Shown: positions 1 to 8,220, counted from the stretch's first letter. The stretch is DNA of 64,000 bases from Dictyobacter arantiisoli (GCF_008326305.1 NZ_BIXY01000007.1:1-64000), one strand, 5' to 3'. Numbers and translations are program-made. The notes: generated from the sequence alone by a model not told the origin.

Positions 1-197
1 GGATAGGCGGGCCGCTTGCCTGTCATGGCGACGCGATGCTGACTTCTTCTCATCTCTTTTGCTCCTTCTGCTTTGATCTTTCTCCTTTCTTTATCGGCAT
101 TCTGATGGGAATCAAACACTATCTTAGAGTGTGTCAGCCTCCCATCGTCTCCATGATCTTCGCGCATGCGTTTTCGCACCAATGGTGCTCAAACCAA

Positions 198-256
198 TTA
201 TTAGTATGTGTTGCAGAAAAAGTTCTTTGAACTTTTTCTGCAACACATACTAATAA
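198..256. repeat. 28-bp perfect stem-loop, copy A1
   Basis: The left arm 198-225 is perfectly complementary to the right arm 229-256, with loop TTT at 226-228. The arm starts TTATTAGTATGTG. The GC-rich hairpin follows directly at 257-281. Confidence 0.95.
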
Positions 257-403
257 GGGCGCAGGCGCGCAAGCGCCTGCCAGTGAGTCAGCAGCAAGAT
301 CCCGATGGTGATGGGAATCAAATACTTTGTTAGAGTGTGTCAGCCTCCCATCGTCTCCATGATCTTCGCGCATGCGTTTTCGCACCAATGGTGCTCAAAC
401 CAA

Positions 404-462
404 TTATTAGTATGTGTTGCAGAAAAAGTTCTTTGAACTTTTTCTGCAACACATACTAATAA
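404..462. repeat. 28-bp perfect stem-loop, copy A2
   Basis: This is an exact copy of the 198-256 hairpin, shifted by 206 bp (arms 404-431 and 435-462). It is followed by the same GC-rich hairpin and then by the inverted 19-bp terminal repeat. Confidence 0.95.
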
Positions 463-536
463 GGGCGCAGGCGCGCAAGCGCCTGCCAGCCAGGGAGCAG
501 CAAGATCCCGCTGGTAGTGGGAGGCTGACACACTCT

Positions 537-1009
537 TAGAGAGTGGTCCCGCTCCACAAGTGATAAATAAGTTATGCGCTGCTGAACCGTATTCATAGAT
601 TTACTGAACCATTTGATACTTTAAGGCATGGTTCAAAATGAGCTCAGATCAATGTGACAACTTTGAACAATCCACATTGTGAAAAATAAATCCTGAGATG
701 GCCTCCTGAGCGGCTTCAGGATTTATTTTGGGGTGATTCCATCGTTCACAACTGTCACATCCGTTTGAACCTTGCCTAAGTATATCATTTATAGGCATGA
801 GATTAGAAGCCATGGCCCTTCTGTGGTACTTGCAGCGAATTTGTGCTCACCGCTGATAGATGGCGACAAGCAAAAGCGATAATTTGTAGCGCGCTTCATC
901 CTGACCTGCGGAGCGAAAGACTGACTTATCACGTCAAGAGATTAGCGGGGCACGAGTATGAGCAGATGAAGGTGCACATGTATCGCGCCTCTAGCCACAT
1001 AGAGCCAGT
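537..1009. other. Gene-free stretch with one hairpin
   Basis: I see no supportable coding region here. The only clear structure is the 14-bp hairpin at 683-729. Confidence 0.6.
683..729. terminator. Hairpin terminator candidate
   Basis: Arms 683-696 and 716-729 are a perfect 14-bp inverted repeat (AAAATAAATCCTGA). A-tracts and T-tracts form the stem ends, so it could stop transcription in either direction. It lies about 280 bp past the minus-strand gene ending at 1010. Confidence 0.6.
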
Positions 1010-1660
1010 TCACTTTACCCGTTGCGTTGTTTCCCAGGGCAACTTTTGCCAGCGATTAACTTCAGCAAAACCAAAACCGGCATCCACCACAGTTCCTTTG
1101 AAGCCTGCAGGAACTTCTATGAAATAGCTTGCCAGCTGGCGTGGGAAGACGCCAAGACAAAATACCCAGGGATCACCTGCGGATTCGGCAATGATACGCC
1201 AGGTCTGGTTATCCTGCCACTCATCCGTGAGATAGGCACCAATCTCAGTAAAATTGCGTGCGAGCACCTGCAAGATTTGCCAGATCGTGCGTCCTACCTG
1301 GGCCGAAAAGAGAACTTCCGTAGAGCCTGGTGGGAGTTGCTCGGTATCAATCAAGAGATTAAAGCCAACCCAGGTAGGGAGGTCTTTGAGGCTGGGAACG
1401 GCTGCCTCCCCATACAGTGAGATCTCAATACCCACACATTCCAAGCCAGCGGTATCGGGAGGGGTAAGCCTGACCGGAGCGGCATAGATATCCCCAAAGC
1501 TGTCATCATCGGAGGTCGGCCATGTAATCTCAGTAATCCATTCCAGGACCTGCTGATTAGTACAGCCAAGTTGAATCAGAGCCTCGCGATAGCGGTATAA
1601 AATGTCTGGAAAGGTTACCTGCGTACAGGTAGCATATGTTTGTATTTGTGCTTGTGCCAT
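1010..1660 (-). CDS. Hypothetical protein, 216 aa
   Basis: I do not recognise this family. The protein is soluble, slightly acidic and rich in Trp and aromatic residues, with no signal peptide, membrane segment or metal motif. The N-terminal half has a short helical stretch (YRYREALIQLGCTNQQVLEW) and the rest looks like mixed alpha/beta. The start at 1660 follows an AGAAGAG-like ribosome site and lies 24 bp after the gpsA stop, so it is probably cotranscribed with gpsA. Full-length codon structure and an operon position make it very likely a real gene. Its function is unknown, and the proximity to gpsA does not define one. Confidence 0.7.
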   Translation of the reverse strand: MAQAQIQTYATCTQVTFPDILYRYREALIQLGCTNQQVLEWITEITWPTSDDDSFGDIYAAPVRLTPPDTAGLECVGIEISLYGEAAVPSLKDLPTWVGFNLLIDTEQLPPGSTEVLFSAQVGRTIWQILQVLARNFTEIGAYLTDEWQDNQTWRIIAESAGDPWVFCLGVFPRQLASYFIEVPAGFKGTVVDAGFGFAEVNRWQKLPWETTQRVK

Positions 1661-1684
1661 AGCTTTTCTCTTCTATTTGCTCGC

Positions 1685-2695
1685 TCAGATAAATCCTTCG
1701 AGCTCTCCTTTCGGATCACGCATCATAAGTTCTGTGACGGCCTGGTGTGGATTAAGATCCTCAAAGAGGACCAGGCTGAGCTGTTTTGCAATCGGCATTT
1801 CGACCTGATACCGTGCGGCCAATTGCAAAGCGGCCTGTGTTGTTGTCACGCCTTCAGCAACACTGCGCGTACTTTGTAGGATCGTTGAGAGGCTTTCACC
1901 ACCAGCCAGACGTTGTCCCAACTGCTGGTTACGACTGAGTGAACTGGCGCAACTCGCCACCAGATCACCCATCCCGGCCAGACCAGAAAAGGTGAGAGCA
2001 TGCGCGCCAGCCGCCACACCCAGGCGCGAGATCTCTACCAATCCTCGTGTAATGATAGCAGCCTTGGCATTCTCTCCATAACCAAGACCATCATTCACAC
2101 CCGCCCCAATAGCGATAATATTTTTAAGTGCTCCGCCTAATTCTACCCCAATCACGTCATGCGATGTATAGACACGGAAAGTGTTCCCCGTCAAAATCAT
2201 ACGGGCCTGATCGGCAATATCTAGCTGTTCAGAGGCGACCACGGCCGCCGTTGGTTTGCCCTCGGCAACTTCACGTGACAGATTAGGGCCACTGAGGGCC
2301 GCGATCCGCCCCCGGGACCGGGGAAGTTCCGCAGCAACAATCTCCGTCATGCGCTGCAGAGTATTCAATTCAATGCCTTTACTGGCGCTGACAAGGATCG
2401 TTTGAGGTGAAATATAAGGAGCCAGCAGGCGGAGATTGTCGCGCAATTTCTGCGAAGGAGTCACCAACAAGACTAAATCTTTCTGCTGGACCGCCTCGGC
2501 GATGTTCGCGGTGACCTGTATGGCGTCTGGGAATGGAAAATGTGGCAAGAACAAGCTATTCTCACGTTGCTGTTGCATCTGTTGTGCTCGTGCTGGCTGG
2601 TGATCCCATAATGTAGTGGGAATGCCCTTTCTGGCAAGCAATAATGCAAGGGTTGTACCCCAGGCACCACTACCAATCACCCCAACTGATACCAT
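1685..2695 (-). CDS. gpsA: NAD(P)-dependent glycerol-3-phosphate dehydrogenase
   Basis: GpsA reduces dihydroxyacetone phosphate to sn-glycerol-3-phosphate, the backbone for phospholipid synthesis, in the cytoplasm. The 336-residue protein has the usual family length. It shows the N-terminal Rossmann motif GSGAWG (residues 8-13), the SASKGIE segment, the GPNLSREVAEG substrate loop, and the catalytic block GALKNIIAIGAGVNDGLGYG containing the general-base lysine. An in-frame GTG lies just upstream at 2698, but the ATG at 2695 has better spacing (8 nt) from GGGAG. The unknown 216-aa gene follows 24 bp downstream. Confidence 0.96.
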   Translation of the reverse strand: MVSVGVIGSGAWGTTLALLLARKGIPTTLWDHQPARAQQMQQQRENSLFLPHFPFPDAIQVTANIAEAVQQKDLVLLVTPSQKLRDNLRLLAPYISPQTILVSASKGIELNTLQRMTEIVAAELPRSRGRIAALSGPNLSREVAEGKPTAAVVASEQLDIADQARMILTGNTFRVYTSHDVIGVELGGALKNIIAIGAGVNDGLGYGENAKAAIITRGLVEISRLGVAAGAHALTFSGLAGMGDLVASCASSLSRNQQLGQRLAGGESLSTILQSTRSVAEGVTTTQAALQLAARYQVEMPIAKQLSLVLFEDLNPHQAVTELMMRDPKGELEGFI

Positions 2696-2942
2696 CACAT
2701 ACTCTCCCTCTATCTAATACAAAGCTACTTAACAGCCTGGCTGATGCTGGTCAGAACATCGTCATTGTAACATAGATGAGCATGAGATGGACGCGGTGCG
2801 ATGAGATCGCTTGACACGCGCCCATTGGGAATTATAGCTCACACATCGGATCAGGGAAGAGCAAGTTCCAACGTTTGTCCGCTGCGCAGCGTGCCCTCAC
2901 CAGCGGCAACTTTCAGGTTTGGCTGGCTTTACTTTAACGAGA
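2696..2942. other. Intergenic region, gpsA upstream side
   Basis: This stretch between the gpsA start and the hpt terminator holds no recognisable gene. It presumably carries the gpsA promoter, but I could not assign convincing -35 and -10 boxes. Confidence 0.5.
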
Positions 2943-2988
2943 AAAGAAGCAGATAGGATGCAACATGTTACATCCTATCTGCTTCTTT
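2943..2988 (-). terminator. hpt terminator
   Basis: Arms 2943-2960 and 2971-2988 form an 18-bp perfect stem with a 10-nt loop. It begins one base after the hpt stop codon (read on the minus strand) and ends in a short A/T tract. Confidence 0.85.
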
Positions 2989-2989
2989 G

Positions 2990-3574
2990 CTATTTCTGCT
3001 CAGCCATGCTTTTGTGTGTTTTTTCGGGGGTAGCTTCCTCTGAGTAGACGGAGGGTTTTAGGATGCCAATATAGGGCAGATTGCGATAGAGTTGAGCATA
3101 GTCGAGACCATAGCCAACGACGAATTTGTCAGGAATGGTGAAGCCATAGTAATCGATCGGCACATCTTTAATACGCAGGCGCTCTTTGTTAAGTAGTGAG
3201 CAGACCTTCAGGCTAAGGGGATTGCGCCGCTTGAGCAAGTCGATCAAGTAGTGAAGGGTGAGACCACTATCGATGATGTCTTCGATGATCAGGACATGTT
3301 TCTGGTCAATCGGCCCTTCCAGATCTTTGATGATACGTACAATACCGCTGGATTGTGTACTGTTCCCATAACTGGCAACCGCCATATAATCGAGTTCCAG
3401 CGGCAACTCGATAGCACGAGCCAGGTCGGCAATAAAGGGGACGGCCCCTTTCAGGGTACCAAGGAGGAGAAGATGATCTCCGGCATAATCGCGGGTAATT
3501 TGTTTTCCCAGATCGGCAATCTTCTCCTGGAGTTGCTCTTCTGAAAGAAGAATTTCTTCTATATCCTGATGCAT
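2990..3574 (-). CDS. hpt: Hypoxanthine phosphoribosyltransferase
   Basis: The enzyme salvages hypoxanthine (and guanine) to the nucleotide using PRPP, in the cytoplasm. The 194-residue protein shows the PRPP-binding loop IIEDIIDSGLT (residues 96-106), the upstream LLLLGTLKGAVPF segment that contacts pyrophosphate, and the PDKFVVGYGLDY block near the purine site. The start at 3574 is preceded by GAGG at good spacing. It lies 14 bp after tilS, reproducing the tilS-hpt pair seen in many bacteria. The usual ftsH partner is not adjacent, and a strong terminator follows at once. Confidence 0.96.
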   Translation of the reverse strand: MHQDIEEILLSEEQLQEKIADLGKQITRDYAGDHLLLLGTLKGAVPFIADLARAIELPLELDYMAVASYGNSTQSSGIVRIIKDLEGPIDQKHVLIIEDIIDSGLTLHYLIDLLKRRNPLSLKVCSLLNKERLRIKDVPIDYYGFTIPDKFVVGYGLDYAQLYRNLPYIGILKPSVYSEEATPEKTHKSMAEQK

Positions 3575-3588
3575 GTTTTCCTCTGCTA

Positions 3589-5052
3589 CTATAATTGGGA
3601 CTGCATAGACAGACGCACAATCTGCTGTGTTTCACTGGTCAGGCGCACATGATGAGCTGGATAGACTCCTCCCAACCAAATACACTGTGTTTCCGAAAAG
3701 AATAGTGGAAGCTGCTCCCGCGTTTCACGTGGAACATGCCGGTCAATGAAAATCTCTTTGATTTTCTTAACCTGACGCATGCCCAGCGGCTGTATCCTAT
3801 CCCCGGCACGGCGAGTGCGCACCAGCAAGGTGCCGGAGATAAGCATGGCGGCATCTATATAGATGACATATGGCGTCACGGGCAAGATACGCCATACTTC
3901 GGACCAATCCTGACGCTGCAAAGCCGGACGTACCTGTTGCAGGCTGGCTTCTGGCAACCATTCAGCTGTCGCCAACCAGGGCGTACCCGGGACCACAACC
4001 TGACCAGGAATCGAGAGCACAACCTCTGCAGGAGAAGTCGTAATCTCAGCGCTCTCCACTTGCTTTGAAATATGTTTGAAGACCAGTATATCACCCTGGC
4101 GTAGTACATGGAGTTGTTGTGGTAAGTGTAATGTCAAGGGCTCACGCGTAGCTGGACGCTGCTGCAGTTGCTCTAACAGGCTATAGTGGCGCACTTCCAG
4201 GGGGGATTGTCCATCACATAATTGTGAGGTAACACGGCGGAGCAGATGGCGTTGAATGCTCTGGGAGAGCGTGCGCAGCACGGGAATATTAACCTGTATA
4301 TTATCCGCTTGCTCTGCCAGGATGACCGTAGGCCAGGCGCTGTCTATCTGGGTCTGAATCCAGGCCAGATCAATCTGCATGGTTTCAGCGTTGCGCAGGA
4401 GGGTCTCGCGAAAGCCAGGATTGATGCTTTCCAGGGTCGGCAGGATCTCATGGCGGATACGATTGCGCAGATAGCGCGTATCGCTATTGCTGGCATCCTC
4501 CTGGGGATGCAAGGCATGTTGGAGACAATAGGCCAGAGTGTCGGCGCGCCCGATGCTGAGCAAGGGGCGAATAATATCGTGCTGCTTCGGCTGAAGTCCA
4601 ACCATGCTGGCGATACCGCCCCCTCGTAGCCAGTGCAGCACGAGTGTCTCGGCCTGATCATCGCGATGATGGGCGACCGCAATCGGCTGTCCTTGCGCAA
4701 CCTCACGCAAGAAATGATAGCGGGCCTGACGTGCCGCATCCTCCAACGAGCGGTGCTCACGCTGTGCCAGAGCCGCAACGTCCAGCATCGCAAGCGTGAT
4801 AGGAATATCCCAGGCTTGCGCCAGTTGCGCTACGGCATGGGCATCCTGCTCACTGGCAAGGCCACGTAGTTGATGGTTGAGATGAGCAATGTGGAGCTGC
4901 ACCTGTGGATAGCGTTTACCGGGGCCACAGAGTTGCTTAAGCACATGTAACAGGCAAAGCGAATCCGCTCCACCAGAGACGGCCACCACCACAGTGCCCT
5001 CAGTCGGTAACAATGAATACTCATCAATAGTTGCAGCGATGATCTCCAACAT
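3589..5052 (-). CDS. tilS: tRNA(Ile)-lysidine synthase
   Basis: TilS attaches lysine to C34 of the tRNA(Ile) CAU anticodon using ATP, so that the tRNA reads AUA. The N-type ATP-pyrophosphatase motif SGGADS sits at residues 26-31. HLNHQLRG and AHHRDDQAETLVLHWLRG (the D-x-x-E-T signature) follow. The C-terminal domain, with the TRRAGDRIQP and KKIKEIFIDRHVPR segments, matches the tRNA-binding end of long TilS proteins. The length of 487 aa is normal for this longer subgroup. It is divergent from def with about 100 bp between them and leads directly into hpt. Confidence 0.95.
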   Translation of the reverse strand: MLEIIAATIDEYSLLPTEGTVVVAVSGGADSLCLLHVLKQLCGPGKRYPQVQLHIAHLNHQLRGLASEQDAHAVAQLAQAWDIPITLAMLDVAALAQREHRSLEDAARQARYHFLREVAQGQPIAVAHHRDDQAETLVLHWLRGGGIASMVGLQPKQHDIIRPLLSIGRADTLAYCLQHALHPQEDASNSDTRYLRNRIRHEILPTLESINPGFRETLLRNAETMQIDLAWIQTQIDSAWPTVILAEQADNIQVNIPVLRTLSQSIQRHLLRRVTSQLCDGQSPLEVRHYSLLEQLQQRPATREPLTLHLPQQLHVLRQGDILVFKHISKQVESAEITTSPAEVVLSIPGQVVVPGTPWLATAEWLPEASLQQVRPALQRQDWSEVWRILPVTPYVIYIDAAMLISGTLLVRTRRAGDRIQPLGMRQVKKIKEIFIDRHVPRETREQLPLFFSETQCIWLGGVYPAHHVRLTSETQQIVRLSMQSQL

Positions 5053-5152
5053 ATTTGCGCTTCACCCCTTTGATATGATACGATTAGATCAATTATAACA
5101 TTCATGTCGTTGGTAGTTCGCTAGCGTGTTGTGCAGGGGTATAGAGACTAAT

Positions 5153-5659
5153 ATGGCTATTCGGAAAATTATAACAACAGAAAATCCAATTCTACGGCAG
5201 AAAGCAAAGAAGATACATCGCTTCGATCCATCGTTACAAAAACTGGTAGATGATATGTTTGAGACGATGCGGGAAGCAAATGGAGTAGGATTGGCAGCCC
5301 CACAAATCGCGCAATCAATTCGTGTTTTCGTGGCAGAATATGATGATCGAAAAGTTGCCGTATTTAATCCTGAGATTGTCAAAGCCGAAGGTGAAGAACT
5401 GGGACAAGAAGGCTGCTTGAGCATACCAGGATACGTAGGCGAAAATATTCGACGCGCTACCAAAGTGGTAGTCAAGGGGCAGGATGTACGCGGAAAAGCC
5501 ATCCGTGTCAATGCCGAAGGTTGGTTCGCACGCATTCTCCAGCATGAGATTGATCATCTGGATGGGATTTTATTCATTGATCGCCTGGACAATCCCCAGG
5601 ATCTGCTTGAGCTGAGAGAAGAAGACTACGACGAGCAAGAATCCGTCCTGGCTGACTAA
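5153..5659 (+). CDS. def: Peptide deformylase
   Basis: The enzyme removes the N-formyl group from nascent proteins using a metal ion. All three motifs are intact in the 168-residue product: GVGLAAPQ (44-51), EGCLS with metal ligand Cys88, and QHEIDH (130-135) with two His ligands and the catalytic Glu. A GTG at 5126 would add nine residues that are not typical of the family, so the ATG at 5153 is preferred. No fmt gene is adjacent. The gene is divergent from tilS and ends at a strong bidirectional terminator. Confidence 0.96.
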   Translation: MAIRKIITTENPILRQKAKKIHRFDPSLQKLVDDMFETMREANGVGLAAPQIAQSIRVFVAEYDDRKVAVFNPEIVKAEGEELGQEGCLSIPGYVGENIRRATKVVVKGQDVRGKAIRVNAEGWFARILQHEIDHLDGILFIDRLDNPQDLLELREEDYDEQESVLAD

Positions 5660-5670
5660 CTCTTAATTTG

Positions 5671-5711
5671 AAAAAAGGCCCCTCCCGCGCTTATTGGGAA
5701 GGGCCTTTTTT
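5671..5711. terminator. Bidirectional terminator after def
   Basis: Arms 5671-5686 and 5696-5711 pair with one mismatch. The stem is GC-rich with A6 at one end and T6 at the other, so it suits both def (+) and the convergent zinc-ribbon gene (-). Confidence 0.9.
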
Positions 5712-5729
5712 ATGGACTAAATTGCAAGG

Positions 5730-6101
5730 CTACAATTTTTGTTGTTTACGTAACATGAATATGTGTTGATGACCAAGATTCTGCTCGCAAGAAGGACAGA
5801 CATAAAAACCTTCCTCACGATAATGGAGTTCACTGACACGGAAGTAATGGTAGCAGATACCACAACGGCTGGCATCCGTCTGGCTGGCGATTTGCCGATC
5901 CTGCTCAAAGAGGTCACGCAGGGACTGCACCATATGCTCAAAGTCGAATGCTCCAGAAGACGTAGTGCGCTCAATACCCAGCGTACCCAGGGATGGCAGT
6001 GCACCAGTACTATGCTCCGCACGCATCTCGCGGCGGTTGTTAGCCGAAGAGCCGTTGCCCATAGCCCCAGAATCAGATCTCGATGTATAGTTATTGCTCA
6101 A
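5730..6101 (-). CDS. Zinc-ribbon protein, unknown role
   Basis: This is a small protein of about 123 residues with a low-complexity, Ser/Asn-rich N-terminus, a short helix (FDFEHMVQSLRDLFEQDRQIA), and a C-terminal zinc ribbon with Cys80-x2-Cys83 and Cys102-x2-Cys105. The final HIFMLRKQQKL is basic. Such ribbons bind zinc, and often nucleic acid or a protein partner, but the sequence does not say which. The start is uncertain. TTG at 6101 has GGGAG nine bases upstream, while TTG at 6143 has AGGAGG nine bases upstream. A short reading frame overlaps this start (see 6091-6147). Confidence 0.65.
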   Translation of the reverse strand: MSNNYTSRSDSGAMGNGSSANNRREMRAEHSTGALPSLGTLGIERTTSSGAFDFEHMVQSLRDLFEQDRQIASQTDASRCGICYHYFRVSELHYREEGFYVCPSCEQNLGHQHIFMLRKQQKL

Positions 6102-6147
6102 AGCAAAAATCTCCCAACACAATTGCACAGGATAGCATTTCAATCAT
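6091..6147 (-). CDS. Possible 18-aa leader peptide
   Basis: An ATG at 6147 sits 5 nt behind a perfect AGGAGG. It opens an 18-codon frame (MIEMLSCAIVLGDFCFEQ) that ends at 6091, a few bases inside the zinc-ribbon gene if that starts at 6101. This could be a translationally coupled leader. Alternatively the AGGAGG may simply serve the TTG at 6143. Confidence 0.3.
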   Translation of the reverse strand: MIEMLSCAIVLGDFCFEQ

Positions 6148-6182
6148 TATAACCTCCTGAAATGAGAGAATCAAGCGCGCCT

Positions 6183-6353
6183 GGCAATAGTCAGGGCTAT
6201 TTAATTTTCCCTTTTCCCGCCTGCGGCGGGAAACGGAAGAGAGAAGCGAGGACTGTCATGCCCCGACATGCCTGCCATCGCGCTCCGATCAGGGTCTGCC
6301 GCCCCTAACAACTCCCGCTTTTTTCCGAAAATTAAATAGCCCTGGGCAATAGT
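6183..6353. mobile_element. 153-bp MITE with 17-bp TIRs and 9-bp target duplication
   Basis: The element spans 6192-6344. Its ends are perfect 17-bp inverted repeats, CAGGGCTATTTAATTTT at 6192-6208 and the complement at 6328-6344. It is flanked on both sides by the direct repeat GGCAATAGT (6183-6191 and 6345-6353). The interior holds a block starting GCGAGGACTGTCATG that recurs at about 41.03-41.10 kb. There is no coding capacity, so it must have been moved by a transposase encoded elsewhere. A 9-bp duplication is seen with IS4-type and some other transposases; the family cannot be fixed from this window. Confidence 0.85.
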
Positions 6354-6649
6354 TAGATAGATATAAGATGGATAGGGGAAACATGGGAAGAGGCAGGATG
6401 CTACCATAGGAGAACATTAGGGCGACCAAAATAAGAGGTGGTCGCTGCTCAACAGCCTCGCTTTTTCCCCCCAAAGCGAAGCACGGCATATCATCCGCTA
6501 ATCAGGTCAATCTGATCTCGCCAGATAATAAAACTGACCCACCTTAAAAAACAGGATCATACTTGCGCATATGGCAATTTATGGCGCCATAACAGCTGGC
6601 GCGCCATATCTTTTGTTAGAAAAGTTTTTTCTGCATAGACATAACTACA

Positions 6650-6838
6650 TTACTGAATATCGCTCTCACCAAGGACTCGATCCAATGTTTCGCGCTTGAT
6701 ACGATAAACCTGCCGTGAATGGACATGCGGCAAGACCACTGCTTCCAACACCCCTTGTTTGACCCAGCGACGCACCGTTGCGTCATCAACCCGGAGAATG
6801 CGAGCTACCTCGGATACTGTTAATAGATTGTTACTCAT
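6650..6838 (-). CDS. Small helix-turn-helix (excisionase/MerR-like) DNA-binding protein
   Basis: This 62-residue protein begins TVSEVARILRVDDATVRRWVKQG, the winged-helix signature of the excisionase/AlpA/MerR-type HTH_17 family, and ends with a short strand and helix (VYRIKRETLDRVLG). The ATG at 6838 directly follows GGAGGAGCC; a longer frame from 6925 lacks such a site and is not family-like. These proteins bind DNA as small regulators or recombination directionality factors. No integrase or phage gene is nearby, so a chromosomal regulator is more likely. A long AT-rich gene-free region lies upstream. Confidence 0.85.
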   Translation of the reverse strand: MSNNLLTVSEVARILRVDDATVRRWVKQGVLEAVVLPHVHSRQVYRIKRETLDRVLGESDIQ

Positions 6839-6925
6839 GGCTCCTCCTACCTTGTATTTGATTGTCGCCACGCCAGAACGTGGAAAAAGATGTATGAGAT
6901 TCTTCATACAAGAACATTGTATCAA

Positions 6926-7584
6926 TATTGTATAATATTGATGAAGACTTGTAAAGTGGTATAAAAAAGGATTTTGAAAGAATTTTTACATTGATATGAC
7001 TTTTTTTATGTGCATACTACTGAAGGGGGTGTACCTCAAAAAAAAGATTCAGGCTATGCGACACTTAAATGTGAAATTTATAGCCTTTAATATGGTTCGC
7101 TATGGTTTTCTACACTAAAAATCGTGTGGTCTATCATTTCACGACACCTACTGTATAAAGACTATAATCCAAGTTGGGGATCTCTTTCACCAGGACAGAG
7201 TGGTATTAGCTTCAACAGATTATTTTTCTTCAGCAAACAGCTTCGCATGAATCTTCCAGCCTTTGGCACTCTTTTCTTTCTTATGTTGTGTAGAAAATGT
7301 GCCTTGGAATATTTTCTACACAACATAAGAAAGAAAAGAGTTCGGGCGCTTCAGCGCCCTGTCGCAAGATGAGAAGGGACTGTTGTGGATGAATCGTCCT
7401 TTTGGAGGATGACAATTTCCTCAACAATCCGCTACACTTCTCAGCAAGCAGACAAATAGATGTCAGCAGAGGGGGATGCAGAATTGATAGTCATGTACGA
7501 CGCTGCTGTACGTTCGTACGGTCCTCAGCTAAAGAGGATGCGTTGATTGGAAATAACACAGCCTATGACAGAAAGGATCTCCTT
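6926..7584. other. Gene-free stretch upstream of the sigma factor
   Basis: The first 200 bp are AT-rich and probably carry promoters for the divergent HTH and sigma genes. A fold-back repeat occupies 7268-7359. The open frame running into the sigma gene from 7402 lacks a ribosome site, and its extra residues do not resemble sigma factors. Confidence 0.55.
7268..7359. repeat. Fold-back repeat family A, divergent copy
   Basis: Perfect 31-bp arms (7268-7298 and 7311-7341) enclose a 12-nt loop. Two bases later comes a GC-rich hairpin GGGCGC-TTCA-GCGCCC (7344-7359). The order, long stem then short GC hairpin, matches the copies at 0.2 and 60.8 kb, although the arm sequence is different. Confidence 0.85.
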
Positions 7585-8193
7585 ATGCAAAAGCGAGAAC
7601 ATGTCCCTACGCGGTGGTTGGAGTCTTCAGATGGTATCCTGGTTCGTGAGGTACTGGCTGGCAATCAAGTCGCCTTTGAAGCCCTCGTTGAGCGCTATCA
7701 TACCATGCTGTATCGCTTTATTTATCATCACCTGGGCGAGTATGATCAGGCTTGTGATGTATTGCAACAGGTATTTTTGAAGCTGTATATCGCACTCCCG
7801 AATCTACCGACCGGCGAGCAATTAAAGCCGTGGCTATTTCGCGTCGCACAGAATTGTTGTCGCGATGAGCTACGCAAACGCCGCCGTCGCCGTGTAACGC
7901 TGTTTTCAGCGATGGAATGGCAGGCCGAGGAAGAGGAGATGCCGCCACTGGCAACGATTCCGGATACGAAACCGTTGCCAGAAGAGATAGCGGAGTATCA
8001 CGATCTTCAGCATACTTTACAGCAGGCTATTCAGGCGCTACCCACAAAATTCCGTTCGGTCGTGCTGCTCCGCTATCTCTATCAATGCAGTTTCTCTGAG
8101 ATTGGTCAGGTGCTGGAGATGCCAATGACGACGGCAAAAACATATTATTATCGTGCCTGTACCAAGCTCCGAGCCTCACTACAATCGCGCTAA
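7585..8193 (+). CDS. ECF-type RNA polymerase sigma factor
   Basis: This 202-residue protein directs RNA polymerase to a dedicated promoter set. Region 2 covers the first half (FEALVERYHTMLYRFIYHHLG, then the DQACDVLQQVFLKLY helix and the PWLFRVAQNCCRDELRKRRRR DNA-strand-separating segment). Region 4 is at the C-terminus (ALPTKFRSVVLLRYLYQCSFSEI with the helix-turn-helix MPMTTAKTYYYRACTKL). The ATG at 7585 follows AAAGGAT by 6 nt. No anti-sigma gene is adjacent. The next gene, an ABC ATPase, starts 27 bp downstream in the same direction and is probably cotranscribed. Confidence 0.92.
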   Translation: MQKREHVPTRWLESSDGILVREVLAGNQVAFEALVERYHTMLYRFIYHHLGEYDQACDVLQQVFLKLYIALPNLPTGEQLKPWLFRVAQNCCRDELRKRRRRRVTLFSAMEWQAEEEEMPPLATIPDTKPLPEEIAEYHDLQHTLQQAIQALPTKFRSVVLLRYLYQCSFSEIGQVLEMPMTTAKTYYYRACTKLRASLQSR

Positions 8194-8220
8194 GGATGAG
8201 AAAGGAAGGATGGAAGCTTG

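Larger units (their letters stand above)
104..536. repeat. Two tandem copies of fold-back repeat family A
   Basis: Two near-identical blocks repeat with a period of 206 bp (the second begins near 310). Each holds, in order: an end motif ATGGGAATCAAA, the 19-bp sequence AGAGTGTGTCAGCCTCCCA, a conserved unpaired stretch, a perfect 28-bp stem with a 3-nt loop, and a short GC-rich hairpin (GCAGGCGC-GCAA-GCGCCTGC). The 19-mer at 126-144 (and 332-350) recurs in inverted orientation at 518-536, so the array is bounded by 19-bp terminal inverted repeats. No transposase is encoded, and the short open frames here are translations of the repeat. Related copies lie near 7.3, 23.3-23.7, 33.8, 37.3 and 60.8 kb. 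It is probably a non-autonomous, MITE-like or REP-like element. Confidence 0.85.

Noticed and set aside
134-531. Two minus-strand reading frames with nearly the same protein ends
   Set aside because: They are translations of the tandem fold-back repeat, without ribosome sites.
6650-6838. Prophage or integrative element marked by an excisionase-like protein
   Set aside because: No integrase, attachment site or phage gene is nearby. This HTH type is also common as a plain regulator.
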